Notes: generated by a model from the sequence alone, not told the origin. A DNA stretch of 55,538 bases from an uncultured Chloroflexus sp. (GCF_937129525.1 NZ_CAKZNK010000092.1:1-55538); one strand, 5' to 3'. Counted from the first letter of the stretch, positions 1-8,191 are shown. Program-made: numbers and translations.

Positions 1-97
1 TATCGACTATCGCTCTCCTGGCAGATGGCTGGGCGCAGCAGCGCTGCGCCCCTACCCCCGCTCCCGCTCCACCTGCCATTGCCCGCACAGCGCCGGC

Positions 98-114
98 TAT
101 CGGCTATCGACTAT
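98..114. repeat. Short TATCGGC-type heptamer relic
   Basis: One TATCGGC unit, one TATCGAC variant and a partial TAT lie in tandem here; further variants (TATCGAC, TATCGCT) open the window at 1-14. The same unit forms the long array at the right end of the window, so this is probably a decayed or short copy of the same intergenic repeat family. The rest of 1-121 shows no gene. Confidence 0.6.
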
Positions 115-121
115 TTACAAC

Positions 122-132
122 AAAACGGTTTT
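122..132. promoter_or_regulatory. Candidate LacI-family operator, AAAAC-G-GTTTT
   Basis: A perfect 5+1+5 inverted repeat just upstream of the lacI promoter. A one-mismatch version (AAAGC-C-GTTTT) lies at 1314-1324 before the binding-protein gene. The odd-length palindrome with a central C/G is plausible for a LacI-type protein. Recurrence at two promoters of the same sugar locus is the main argument; binding is inferred. Confidence 0.4.
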
Positions 133-148
133 TTCTGGTATCATCCCC

Positions 149-177
149 TTGACAAGTCAATGGTATCATGGTATAAA
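149..177 (+). promoter_or_regulatory. Sigma-70-type promoter of the LacI-family regulator
   Basis: TTGACA at 149-154 and TATAAA at 172-177 are separated by 17 nt, close to consensus for a housekeeping promoter. The direct repeat TGGTATCAT occurs at 136-144 and 161-169, flanking the -35 box, and a palindrome (179-193) covers the expected start of transcription. Together this suggests a regulated, probably autorepressed, promoter. Confidence 0.7.
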
Positions 178-178
178 T

Positions 179-193
179 CGAATTAGTAATTCG
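179..193. promoter_or_regulatory. Perfect palindrome over the lacI transcription start
   Basis: CGAATTA-G-TAATTCG is a perfect 7+1+7 inverted repeat immediately downstream of the -10 box, where a repressor would block initiation. It differs from the AAAAC-G-GTTTT element at 122-132, so either two regulators act here or only one of the two is the true LacI site. Confidence 0.45.
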
Positions 194-216
194 TTTTAGT
201 AAGATTATTCAGGTCA

Positions 217-1248
217 ATGGCTGACCACTCTCGCTCAAAACGTAACCGTCCGCCGTCAATGTACGACGTTGCCCGGCTGGCTGGTGTTTCCCAAACCACG
301 GTTTCTTTCGTGGTCAACAATGTCGCCAGCGCCGCGATCAGTCAGGAGACGCGCGATCGGGTATGGGCTGCCATCCACGCGCTGGGTTGGCGTCCCAACG
401 CAATGGCGCGCGGTCTGCGCACCCGTCATTCGCAGACCCTCGGCCTGATCTCTGACGAGGTGGCGACTTCGCCGTATGCGGTGCGTATGATCCTCGGCGC
501 GCAAGAAAAGGCTTGGGCGGGTAGTCAAATGTTACTGGTAGTGAACACGAGTGGCCAGCGTGATATTGAGCAGACAGCGCTGCAATTTATGCTGGAACGG
601 CGGGTAGAGGGGTTGCTATACGCCACAATGTATCATCACGAGGTTGTGCCACCGCCAGAAATAGGGTTAGTGCCCGCCGTGCTGCTCAATTGCTTTGTGG
701 CCGATCGCTCCCTGCCGGCCATTGTGCCGGATGAGCAACAGGGTGGTTATACCGCCACTGAAGCCCTGATTCGGCGGGGACATCGCCGGATTGCTTTTGT
801 TAACGAGACCATTCCGATGCCGGCTTTGTTTGGCCGCCTGGAGGGGTATCGGCAGGCGCTGGCCGATTATGGTTTGCCGTTCGACCCGACGCTGGTGCGT
901 CGCTGCCATTCAAATGCTCAGGATACCTTTGCTGTCGTTCGTGAACTGCTCGAATTGCCCGATCGGCCAACAGCGATCTTTTGTTTCAACGATAAGATGG
1001 CGATGGGTGCTTATGACGCTATCAAGCGAGCAGGACTGCGCATTCCCCAGGATGTGGCAGTGATCGGTTTCGACAATCTTGAGCTAATTGCCGCCCAGCT
1101 TTACCCGCCTTTGACAACGGTGGCTTTGCCGCACTACGAGATGGGACAGCGAGCGGTTGAGTTGTTGCAAACCCTGTCTGCTGGCGAGCAGTTACCGCCA
1201 ATTCAGCATACCATTCCCTGCCCGCTCGTCGAACGGGCTTCGATATAG
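217..1248 (+). CDS. LacI-family transcriptional regulator of the adjacent sugar operon
   Basis: A 343-aa DNA-binding repressor. The N-terminal helix-turn-helix (about residues 14-38, with VARLAGVSQTTVSFVVNN) and the hinge region (GWRPNAMARGL, about 57-67) are typical of LacI/GalR proteins. The rest is a periplasmic-binding-protein-like effector domain with family motifs such as RRGHRRIAF and IPQDVAVIGFDN. It is the first gene of a block followed by a sugar ABC transporter and a GH32 enzyme in the same direction, so the effector is probably sucrose, a fructo-oligosaccharide or a product of their cleavage (inference). The start is ATG at 217; the Shine-Dalgarno is weak and an internal ATG at 259 is unlikely because it would cut into the HTH. 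Its own promoter (149-177) is surrounded by palindromes, suggesting autoregulation. Confidence 0.9.
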   Translation: MADHSRSKRNRPPSMYDVARLAGVSQTTVSFVVNNVASAAISQETRDRVWAAIHALGWRPNAMARGLRTRHSQTLGLISDEVATSPYAVRMILGAQEKAWAGSQMLLVVNTSGQRDIEQTALQFMLERRVEGLLYATMYHHEVVPPPEIGLVPAVLLNCFVADRSLPAIVPDEQQGGYTATEALIRRGHRRIAFVNETIPMPALFGRLEGYRQALADYGLPFDPTLVRRCHSNAQDTFAVVRELLELPDRPTAIFCFNDKMAMGAYDAIKRAGLRIPQDVAVIGFDNLELIAAQLYPPLTTVALPHYEMGQRAVELLQTLSAGEQLPPIQHTIPCPLVERASI

Positions 1249-1313
1249 ACGTTAGCCGTTATTCATCGGCAACCTGAATGAGAAAGGAGGTGCCGCAGCT
1301 TTTTTTATCGCGT

Positions 1314-1324
1314 AAAGCCGTTTT
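1314..1324. promoter_or_regulatory. Candidate second LacI-family operator, AAAGC-C-GTTTT
   Basis: An imperfect copy (one mismatch in the arms) of the 122-132 element, 41 nt before the binding-protein start codon. The 1249-1364 gap also holds a near-perfect but orphan Shine-Dalgarno (AAAGGAGGTG, about 1283-1292) with no convincing reading frame after it. Confidence 0.35.
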
Positions 1325-1364
1325 GTCAATGGTGACCGTTGTTGAACAGTGAGGAGATGGAACA

Positions 1365-2684
1365 ATGCATCGTTCACGTATGATGCTGGTGGTCACAGTG
1401 ATGACCATCGTAGGTTTTGTGCTGGCTGCATGCGGTGGTGGTGATACGACTCAACCCCAGGCTGGCGCCACGACTCAGCCGTCCGCTGGGGAACAGAAGC
1501 GAGTAACTATATTGGGCGCGTTCGGAGGCACTGAGGCCGATGCTTTTGAAGAGGTGATCAAGGTCTTCGAGGCGGCAAATCCCGATATTGACGTCGTCTA
1601 CACCGGTGTGAATGACTTCGACACTCAGATTGTTGTGCGTGTGCAGGCTGGCGATCCGCCAGACATTGCCGGCTTTCCGCAACCCGGTGGCGCGGCTCGG
1701 CTGGCTGCCGAAGGCAATCTTGTGCCGCTGTGGCCTGAGATCATTTCTTTGATCGATCAGAACTATGCTCCGTTCTGGAAAGAACTGGGCACTTTTGGCG
1801 GCACGCCTTATGGTGTGTTCCATCGCGTCAATGCCAAGGGCTTTATCTGGTACAACAAGCCGGCGTTTGAGGCTGCCGGTTATACCGTGCCCACCACGTG
1901 GGATGAGCTGAAGGCGTTGACCGAGCAGATGAAGGCCAACGGTCACACGCCCTGGTGCGAGGGTATCGAGTCAGGCGCAGCAACCGGTTGGAAAGGCACT
2001 GACTGGATCGAAAATATCATGCTGCGCACTCAGACTACCGCGACTTACGATCGCTGGATCGCAGGGGAGTTGCCGTTTAGCTCGCCCGGAGTCAAGCGCG
2101 CGTTTGAGATTCTGGGTGAGGTCTGGTTCACCGATGGCAACGTTTATGGCGGTCGGCAGTCGATCGTGTTGACCAATTTCGGCGATGCGGCGACCTTCCT
2201 CTTTACCGAGCCGCCGAACTGCTGGTTGCACTTGCAGGGCAGCTTTGTCACCAACTTCTTCCAGGATTCGGTGAAGGCCGATCTGGACAACAAGGTTGGT
2301 CTGTTTGTTATGCCGCCAATCGATCCCAACGTGACACCGGCGCTTGAGGTTGGTGGCGATGTCTTCGTCGTGCTCAAGGATCGCGATCGGCCAGAGGTGC
2401 GGAAGTTCATGGAGTTTATGGCAACCGGCGCGTCAGCCACGCCGTGGGCGCGACTCGGTGGCGGTATCTTCCCCCACAAGGATCAAGACCTGAGCGTCTA
2501 TCCAACCTCAATCGAGCGCCAGGTTGCCGAGGCCATCCTTGCCGCGCAGGCAGCTCGCTTCGACGCTTCGGATGCGATGCCGGCTGCCGTTAATGCCGCT
2601 TTCTGGAAGGGTGTGACCGACTGGGCCAGCGGCAATCGCGATCTCGATACGATGCTGGCCGAGATCGATGCGGCGGGACAATGA
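1365..2684 (+). CDS. ABC transporter sugar-binding lipoprotein (CUT1 family)
   Basis: A 439-aa extracytoplasmic solute-binding protein of the MalE/UgpB type, which captures a sugar and delivers it to the two permeases encoded next. It begins with a lipoprotein signal peptide with lipobox L20-A-A-C23, followed by a Gly/Thr/Gln-rich tether, so it is anchored in the membrane. The mature part shows family features: VTILGAFGGTEADAFEEVIKVF near the start, AGDPPDIAGFPQP, and GKGxIWYNKPAFE-like and VPTTWDEL segments. The start is ATG at 1365 with GAGGAG about 9 nt upstream. A GC-rich hairpin follows the gene, which probably lets this transcript accumulate above the permeases. The GH32 enzyme in the operon suggests a fructose-containing substrate (inference). 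Confidence 0.9.
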   Translation: MHRSRMMLVVTVMTIVGFVLAACGGGDTTQPQAGATTQPSAGEQKRVTILGAFGGTEADAFEEVIKVFEAANPDIDVVYTGVNDFDTQIVVRVQAGDPPDIAGFPQPGGAARLAAEGNLVPLWPEIISLIDQNYAPFWKELGTFGGTPYGVFHRVNAKGFIWYNKPAFEAAGYTVPTTWDELKALTEQMKANGHTPWCEGIESGAATGWKGTDWIENIMLRTQTTATYDRWIAGELPFSSPGVKRAFEILGEVWFTDGNVYGGRQSIVLTNFGDAATFLFTEPPNCWLHLQGSFVTNFFQDSVKADLDNKVGLFVMPPIDPNVTPALEVGGDVFVVLKDRDRPEVRKFMEFMATGASATPWARLGGGIFPHKDQDLSVYPTSIERQVAEAILAAQAARFDASDAMPAAVNAAFWKGVTDWASGNRDLDTMLAEIDAAGQ

Positions 2685-2699
2685 GTTAGAGACTCTTAT

Positions 2700-2734
2700 G
2701 CGGCGGGTCGCCACCCGATCCGCCGCGCTCTTTT
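2700..2734 (+). terminator. Hairpin between binding-protein and permease genes
   Basis: GCGGCGG (2700-2706) pairs with CCGCCGC (2720-2726), and three more inner pairs give a 10-bp stem with a 7-nt loop, followed by GCTCTTTT. It resembles a weak rho-independent terminator or RNA-processing/stability hairpin. In ABC operons such a structure after the binding-protein gene usually raises its transcript over the permeases. Its strength here is not known. Confidence 0.55.
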
Positions 2735-2847
2735 ACCATAACGTTGTGATCTGGCAACGTTGAGACATCCGTTGCGCCACCAGTGTTGTGCAATCCCGTT
2801 CACTGTAACGTTTGGTCTGGCAATGTTGCCACGCAAGGAGGAGTTTC

Positions 2848-3984
2848 ATGCGACCAACACGGGAAATAACCCGCTCCCCCGCGGCAAACGGCATTGGCGC
2901 GTTTCTCTCAACCACGATTGGCCGCTTGCTGGTTTCGCTATTTGTGCCTGCCGTCACCTTTCTGGTGTTGTATCAGGTCTTTATCTTCCTGCGTGATACG
3001 CAGATCCCCCAATGGATCACGGCAATCATCGCGATTCTGTGGGGTGTTGGCGGTGTGTTGGCGCTCTTCACCATCTCAAACTACGTCATCGAACAGCTTG
3101 GGCCGGCCTGGCGACGACGCCTTATTCCTTTCGTTTTCGTGGGGCCGGCGCTGGCAATTTTGACCTGGTATCTGGTCTTGCCAACTATCCGCTCGTTTAT
3201 CGCCAGTCTGTACGATGCCCGCGGGATCAATTTTGTTGGTCTCGACAACTATATCTATGCCTTCACCAGCCAGGAGATGTTGCAGTCGTACCGGAACAAT
3301 TTCCTGTTCTGGATGATCTTCGGCACGGCCATGAGTGTCGGTTTTGGCTTGCTGATTGCCGTTCTGGTTGATCGTACCCATCCGGTATTTGAGACGATCT
3401 GTAAGGCATTGATCTTTATGCCAATGGTGATCTCAGGGGTGGGCGCTTCGGTGATCTGGAAGTTTATCTACGAGTATCGACCGACCGGCGCAAATCAGAT
3501 CGGGTTGCTCAATGGGATCATCACTGCGCTGGGGTTTGAGTCGCAGGGCTGGCTGTTGTTGCAGCCGTGGAATAATCTCTTCCTGGTGATTATTATGGTC
3601 TGGCTTCAGACCGGCTATTCGATGGTTATCCTTTCGGCGGCAATTAAAGGCATCCCCTCCGATCTGCTCGAAGCGGGTCGCATTGATGGCGCCAACGAAT
3701 TTCAAATCTTTCGCAGCATTATCTTGCCCTCTATTCAAGGGACACTAATCACGGTCACGACGACAATCATTCTCTTTACCTTAAAAATCTTCGATATTGT
3801 CCAGTCGATGACCGGTGGAAATTTTGGCACACAGGTGATTGCCAATGTCCAGTATGTGCAGCTTTTCCGTCAGGTACACAACGGTCGCGCGGCAGCGATT
3901 GCGATTATCCTGCTGCTGGCAGTGTTGCCGGTGATGTACTACAACCTGCGTCAGTTCGGTAAGCAGACGGAGGCCTTCCGATGA
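2848..3984 (+). CDS. ABC sugar transporter permease, MalF-type
   Basis: A 378-aa inner-membrane permease. The start ATG at 2848 is preceded by AAGGAGGAG at a good distance; the frame is open further upstream, but those residues lack a ribosome site. The hydrophobic segments begin around residues 25-50 (LLVSLFVPAVTFLVLYQVF), then a second near 60-80 and a core of about six more. The conserved cytoplasmic EAA loop is present near the C-terminal third (LLEAGRIDGANEFQIFRSI), where the transport ATPase docks. It pairs with the MalG-type permease that overlaps its stop codon. The N-terminal extension with two extra membrane spans before the core is typical of MalF-like subunits. Confidence 0.9.
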   Translation: MRPTREITRSPAANGIGAFLSTTIGRLLVSLFVPAVTFLVLYQVFIFLRDTQIPQWITAIIAILWGVGGVLALFTISNYVIEQLGPAWRRRLIPFVFVGPALAILTWYLVLPTIRSFIASLYDARGINFVGLDNYIYAFTSQEMLQSYRNNFLFWMIFGTAMSVGFGLLIAVLVDRTHPVFETICKALIFMPMVISGVGASVIWKFIYEYRPTGANQIGLLNGIITALGFESQGWLLLQPWNNLFLVIIMVWLQTGYSMVILSAAIKGIPSDLLEAGRIDGANEFQIFRSIILPSIQGTLITVTTTIILFTLKIFDIVQSMTGGNFGTQVIANVQYVQLFRQVHNGRAAAIAIILLLAVLPVMYYNLRQFGKQTEAFR

Positions 3985-4901
3985 CCAGCACAACTTTTTC
4001 TGCCCCTCGCCACCGCCCGCGGATTCGTTTTGGCACGGTGATGGTCTACGTGGTGATGATCGCAATCACTCTGTTGTGGATCACGCCGACCATCGGCTTG
4101 CTGGTGAGTTCGTTTCGACCCGCTGACGATGTTAAGACAAGCGGTTGGTGGACGGTGGTGACAAACCCGGATACGGCCCGGTTTACACTTGATAACTATC
4201 GAGTCGTGCTTGGTTTGCCTCTGCCGGATCGCCCGGCGCCGACCGGTGGTAGCCGCGTTGGTATGGAAGTCGCGCTGCTCAATACGTTGACCGTGGCGTT
4301 GCCGGCGACGATTATTCCAATCTTAATTGCCGCGTTTGCCGCTTATGGCTTCGCCTGGATCGACTTTCCTGGTCGGCGCGCGCTGTTTATTCTGGTTGTG
4401 GCAATGCTGGTGGTGCCGCTGCAAATCTCGCTGGTTCCGATCCTGCGCGACTACGTGGCCTTGCAGCTCGGTGGTACCTATCTCGGTGTCTGGCTGGCCC
4501 ACACCGGTTTCGGGTTGCCACTGGCCGTCTATCTGCTCTACAACTACGTTAGCACCATCCCGCGCGATATTTTCGAGTCGGCGTTTCTCGATGGCGCGAC
4601 TCACTTCACCATCTTCACCCGCCTCATCTTGCCGCTCTCGATGCCGGCATTGGCCAGTTTCGCTATCTTTCAGTTCCTGTGGACGTGGAACGATCTGCTG
4701 GTGGCGCTGGTCTTCTTAGGCGCCGAACCGCGCGTTCAGGTCGTGACCCAGCGTTTGCTGAGTCTCCTCGGGCAGTTCGGGCAGGATTGGCATCTGCTGA
4801 CTTCCGGCGCGTTCGTCTCGATGGTCGTGCCGTTGATCGTCTTCTTCTCGTTGCAACGATTCTTCGTTCGCGGTTTGATGGCCGGTTCGGTGAAGGGCTA
4901 G
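3981..4901 (+). CDS. ABC sugar transporter permease, MalG-type
   Basis: A 306-aa partner permease that overlaps the previous gene by ATGA (start at 3981), indicating translational coupling. It has an N-terminal span (VMVYVVMIAITLLWITPTIG), a periplasmic region, then a BPD_transp core. The EAA loop reads FESAFLDGATHFTIFTRLILP, the docking site for the ATPase. No ABC ATPase gene follows, so the transporter must borrow a shared MsmK/UgpC-like ATPase encoded elsewhere, as is common for CUT1 systems. Confidence 0.9.
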   Translation: MTSTTFSAPRHRPRIRFGTVMVYVVMIAITLLWITPTIGLLVSSFRPADDVKTSGWWTVVTNPDTARFTLDNYRVVLGLPLPDRPAPTGGSRVGMEVALLNTLTVALPATIIPILIAAFAAYGFAWIDFPGRRALFILVVAMLVVPLQISLVPILRDYVALQLGGTYLGVWLAHTGFGLPLAVYLLYNYVSTIPRDIFESAFLDGATHFTIFTRLILPLSMPALASFAIFQFLWTWNDLLVALVFLGAEPRVQVVTQRLLSLLGQFGQDWHLLTSGAFVSMVVPLIVFFSLQRFFVRGLMAGSVKG

Positions 4902-5041
4902 GTGCTGCGGATCATTAATTAGTGCTTGTCTCGCTCAAGGAAGCAGGCGAAGCCCGGCCTGGGTTACTGCGCCTGCTCCTGGCTTGTATGGTGAAAGAGC
5001 AATCCTGTTTCGCTCTGGCAGAAAGAGGTCACCAAAGATTT

Positions 5042-6454
5042 ATGCTCAACGATTGCCATCGTCCTCGCTATCACTTTTTGCCACCGGCCAACTGGATGAA
5101 CGATCCGAACGGATTGATCCAATGGGGTGATACCTTTCATCTCTTTTATCAGTACAACCCCGCTGGGCCATTTCATCGGAACATTCACTGGGGACATGCG
5201 ACCAGTCGTGATCTCATTCACTGGCAGCATCAGCCGATTGCGCTGGCGCCAACCCCTGATGGCCCGGATGCCGATGGCTGCTGGTCGGGGTGCGCAGTTG
5301 ATGATCACGGCACGCCTACGCTGATCTATACCGGATTTCGTCTGCCCGAAACACAGCAACCTTGTCTGGCAGTGAGCTACGATGGCATGGTCACCTGGCA
5401 AAAATGGCCGCAGCCGATCATCTCTGCGCCACCGCCTGACCTCGATCTGCTCGGTTTTCGCGACCACACCATCTGGCGCGAAGCCGGATGCTGGCATATG
5501 CTGATCGGCGCCGGCATTCGCGGCCAGGGCGGCGCTGCGCTGCATTACAGCTCCCACGATTTGCGTCATTGGAAGTATGAAGGGCCATTACTGGTTGGAG
5601 ATGCCGGACAGTTCGAACCAATCTGGACGGGCACGCTGTGGGAGTGTCCCGATTTCTTTGCGCTGGGCGATGATCATGTGCTGATCTGTTCGGTATGGGA
5701 TCAGCGCCCCTACTACACTATCGCCATGCAAGGTTCGTATGGCGATAGTCGGTTTACGCCTCATACCATCCACAAACTCGATGCCGGTGATGTTCATTTT
5801 TACGCGCCGCAGACTGCGCTGCTCCGCGATGGTCGCCGGATCATGTTTGGTTGGGCGATGGAGGGGCGCAGCGAAGCGGTGACACGGGCAGCAGGTTGGG
5901 CTGGCGTGATGTCGCTGCCGCGCGAGGTAAAACTGGCCAGTGATGGCTCCCTCGTGACCATACCGATTGCCGAGGTCGAGCGGTTGCGCGGGGTTGCCAC
6001 GCAAGCAGCGCCCGGCTACGTGTCGCCGGGCGCGCTGCAATGGATGGCGATCCAAGGCGCGCATCTTGAGCTTGAGTTTATCGCCCATCCGCCGGCAAGC
6101 GGGTCGTTGAGCATCTGGCTGCGGGCCAGTCCCGATGGGAGCGAAGCGACGATTCTGCGCTACGATACCGATACCGACACGCTTACGCTCGACCGCAGCC
6201 GCTCAGCGCTGGCGGGTGAAGTCTGGCGCGACTCGCATCATTGCCTGCTGCCGCTGACCGTCGGCGAACCGCTCCATCTGCGTATCTTCCTCGACGGCTC
6301 GTTGATCGAAGTATTTGCCAATCAGCGCCGCTCGATCACCAGCCGCATCTATCCATCGCGGCCTGACAGTCTCGGCGTCGCGCTGCTGGCAGAAGGCGGG
6401 CGCGCCGAAGTTGTGGCGCTCCGCGCCTGGGAGATGGCCGGGATTTGGGAGTGA
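5042..6454 (+). CDS. GH32 beta-fructosidase (sucrose/fructan hydrolase)
   Basis: A 470-aa glycoside hydrolase family 32 enzyme that removes fructosyl units from sucrose, fructo-oligosaccharides or levan/inulin. All three catalytic landmarks are visible: the nucleophile D21 in WMNDPNG, the transition-state stabiliser D141 in GFRDH, and the acid/base E201 in WECPDF. The five-bladed propeller is followed by the usual C-terminal beta-sandwich (about 340-470; GSLIEVFANQR). I start it at ATG 5042, where the family N-terminus begins (RPRYHFLPPANWMND) and AAAGAGGT lies upstream; the frame stays open back to GTG 4922, but those residues look non-homologous and lack an RBS. No signal peptide is seen, so cleavage is probably intracellular after uptake. 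Transport plus GH32 explains the operon as fructoside use. Confidence 0.92.
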   Translation: MLNDCHRPRYHFLPPANWMNDPNGLIQWGDTFHLFYQYNPAGPFHRNIHWGHATSRDLIHWQHQPIALAPTPDGPDADGCWSGCAVDDHGTPTLIYTGFRLPETQQPCLAVSYDGMVTWQKWPQPIISAPPPDLDLLGFRDHTIWREAGCWHMLIGAGIRGQGGAALHYSSHDLRHWKYEGPLLVGDAGQFEPIWTGTLWECPDFFALGDDHVLICSVWDQRPYYTIAMQGSYGDSRFTPHTIHKLDAGDVHFYAPQTALLRDGRRIMFGWAMEGRSEAVTRAAGWAGVMSLPREVKLASDGSLVTIPIAEVERLRGVATQAAPGYVSPGALQWMAIQGAHLELEFIAHPPASGSLSIWLRASPDGSEATILRYDTDTDTLTLDRSRSALAGEVWRDSHHCLLPLTVGEPLHLRIFLDGSLIEVFANQRRSITSRIYPSRPDSLGVALLAEGGRAEVVALRAWEMAGIWE

Positions 6455-6476
6455 CAGGGTCGGGCTGGCGAGAGGA

Positions 6477-6508
6477 GCGCGACAACTGTACGCAGTTGTC
6501 GCGCTTTC
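6477..6508 (+). terminator. Rho-independent terminator of the sugar operon
   Basis: A perfect 12-bp inverted repeat, GCGCGACAACTG with its complement, around the stable tetraloop TACG, then TTTCTC. It starts 22 nt after the GH32 stop codon. Confidence 0.85.
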
Positions 6509-6529
6509 TCTACGCTGCTAATGTTACCG

Positions 6530-6613
6530 CTAAAACGTCCACCACACCCAGTGATACGATGTCACCGGCAACGGGCGCGGCGGCATTGGTGAACCGGGTT
6601 TGGGCAGTTTATT
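6530..6613 (-). pseudogene. Relic of the C-terminus of a DUF6345-like gene
   Basis: About 84 bp match the 3' end of the gene at 8192-10318 with roughly six mismatches. On the minus strand it reads KPGSPMPPRPLP followed by VTSYHWVWWTF and the same TAG stop; the intact gene has KPNSPMPP in the same place. Nothing upstream of this tail can be matched to the intact gene, so it is a broken duplicate or a recombination scar. The similarity stops abruptly at about 6613/8276 and at 6530/8192. Confidence 0.85.
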
Positions 6614-6995
6614 ATTCTAGCGCCGCAGGGCATTGCTCGCGCCGTGCAGGTGCGCTTGAGCAATGTCAAGCGCTTATACCTCAGAATGCCTTGATCTGGA
6701 GGCGCGCGCTCGATACCTGCCAGGGCTTCGCTAAGGCGTTCAAAGCGCGCGTCATCAGCGCCTAGAGCGCTGCTGGAACTGCAACAGAACGTGGAGATCG
6801 ATCTGGTCGGGCAGCGCGCCTCACCCACAATAACCACCGCGAGCAGGTGGTGGCGCTGTCCGAGGCGATCACCAACTAGCGGCTCGGCTGAGCGACACGC
6901 CGGAGATTGCTGCGGGCGCAATCGATAGTGGCGGAGTGGCAGCTTGCGCCAAATCTAGCCACTGAGAGCGCGTCCACAGCGGAACAACGCCACGG
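6614..6995. other. Gene-free stretch between relic and hepT
   Basis: No supported gene. Short open frames on both strands have no recognisable motif, no ribosome site and several stops. It may be further decayed coding DNA (a minus-strand piece reads DDARFERLSEALAGIERA), but I cannot name a parent. Confidence 0.5.
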
Positions 6996-7409
6996 TTAGA
7001 GCAATTGCGCAAAGACCGGTTTGAATGCTTCCAGATCATCGAGATTGTCTTGCAGAACACGATAAACGATGCTGCGGTCGATGTTCAGATAGTCATGCAC
7101 GAGGATGTTACGAAAACCAATCATTCTGATCCAGGCTTCCTCTTGAGCAGAATCGATCAGACCCGCTTCGCGCAGCCGACGAGGAATGTCGCTATACCAG
7201 TCAATCGTTCCTAAACCTTGTTCTGCAACGACATGATTTCCCAGATCGTTGAGCGACTCGATCGCCAGTTGTAGAAACCGCTCTGCGCTCCCATATCGTT
7301 CGGGGTTACCGACAAATTCATCGTATGAGTACCGCTGTAACTGGCGCAAAATAGCCAGATACTCATCCAACTTTTCCAGCCTTTTGCGGATGACTTCGGG
7401 TCTGACCAT
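6996..7409 (-). CDS. hepT: HepT-type HEPN RNase toxin
   Basis: A 137-aa HEPN-domain protein, the toxin half of a MntA-HepT module. The catalytic RNase signature Rx4HxY is intact: R100, H105 and Y107 in RNILVHDY. In characterised pairs HepT cleaves RNA and the MntA partner silences it by adding AMP to the tyrosine of this motif. The helical character and length match the family. The frame is open upstream, but the start at ATG 7409 gives the family-sized protein and leaves a 47-bp overlap with the end of mntA. Gene order antitoxin-toxin with overlap is typical. The toxin looks intact. Confidence 0.85.
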   Translation of the reverse strand: MVRPEVIRKRLEKLDEYLAILRQLQRYSYDEFVGNPERYGSAERFLQLAIESLNDLGNHVVAEQGLGTIDWYSDIPRRLREAGLIDSAQEEAWIRMIGFRNILVHDYLNIDRSIVYRVLQDNLDDLEAFKPVFAQLL

Positions 7410-7797
7410 GCAACACTCGCTGTTGGTACGCCTTGCGTTGGACATCCAGGTAGGGTCGAAAATCCAGGAACTGGCGCGTGATCCTGGAAAAATACGCTCC
7501 CCGGTCAAAGTCTTCGGTCTGATAGATGACGCGATTGTGACGCACAACCTCATGCTTCAACACAATATCGTCCGTGTCGAGGACAACCAGATCGACCCGG
7601 CAGAATCCGGCCCGAGCCAGATCGGTTAGGATGTCGATACGGGGAAGTTCGCCAGCGCCCGGTCGCGGGACAATCGCCAGATCGAGATCGCTTTCGGCAT
7701 GGAGCTTGCCGCTAACTGCTGATCCAAACAGATAGACTGCCTGGATCCCTGGGTATTTCTTAAAAATGTCAGGCAATTGTTCCAGGGTAGGGAACAT
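7363..7797 (-). CDS. mntA: MntA-type nucleotidyltransferase antitoxin
   Basis: A 144-aa minimal nucleotidyltransferase. The family signature GSx10DxD is present: G25-S26 in LFGSAVSGKLH, then D37 and D39 in ESDLDLAI. VDLVVLD further on supplies the third carboxylate. MntA-type proteins AMPylate a HEPN toxin, here the overlapping hepT. The frame also opens at TTG 7803, but ATG 7797 has AGAAGG at a suitable distance and is preferred. Such modules stabilise chromosomes or act in phage defence; this one lies about 6 kb from the phosphorothioation island but is separated from it by housekeeping genes. Confidence 0.85.
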   Translation of the reverse strand: MFPTLEQLPDIFKKYPGIQAVYLFGSAVSGKLHAESDLDLAIVPRPGAGELPRIDILTDLARAGFCRVDLVVLDTDDIVLKHEVVRHNRVIYQTEDFDRGAYFSRITRQFLDFRPYLDVQRKAYQQRVLHGQTRSHPQKAGKVG

Positions 7798-8191
7798 TTG
7801 CAACCTTCTAATGTTGAATGTTCAACGTCTTCGGCGTTGTACCTTTACCACTTCGCATGATACCACAGGCATAGATGTTAACATTCCACCTGCCAAAATC
7901 CTTGCAGTTGAGACGTGATCCCTGGTGCGTTCAAGGTGTGTGGCGCTGGCGACATCCATTCACGTCCTTACCTGCCTTCATCTTCACGTGCAGATAAGGG
8001 GTGTAGAGGCAAAGCGCGCGCCATCCTGCCGTTGATCTCCCTTAGGTGCAGCGATGATGGCGCAGCATACCTTCCGTACATTGTGGGGATTGCTGCGGCT
8101 GCTGACTCGCCTTCTCCTCATGCTACTGTGAGGACGCGATGTTTTCCCCCCTGCGCCCGCGCGCGGGCACAGGGGAGAGGACGACTATCCC
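7798..8191. other. Intergenic region upstream of mntA
   Basis: No supported gene. A strong GC hairpin lies at 8148-8175 (CCCCTG and GCCCG arms), downstream of the minus-strand gene at 8192, but no T-run follows it on either strand, so terminator function is uncertain. The promoter of mntA should lie near 7810-7860; I see no clear consensus. Confidence 0.4.

Noticed and set aside
6562-6921. 119-codon minus-strand frame next to the relic
   Set aside because: Composition unlike a real protein, no RBS, includes part of the relic in a different frame.
8148-8175. GC-rich hairpin taken as a terminator for the secreted protein gene
   Set aside because: The stem is strong, but no T-run follows on the minus strand; left as a note only.
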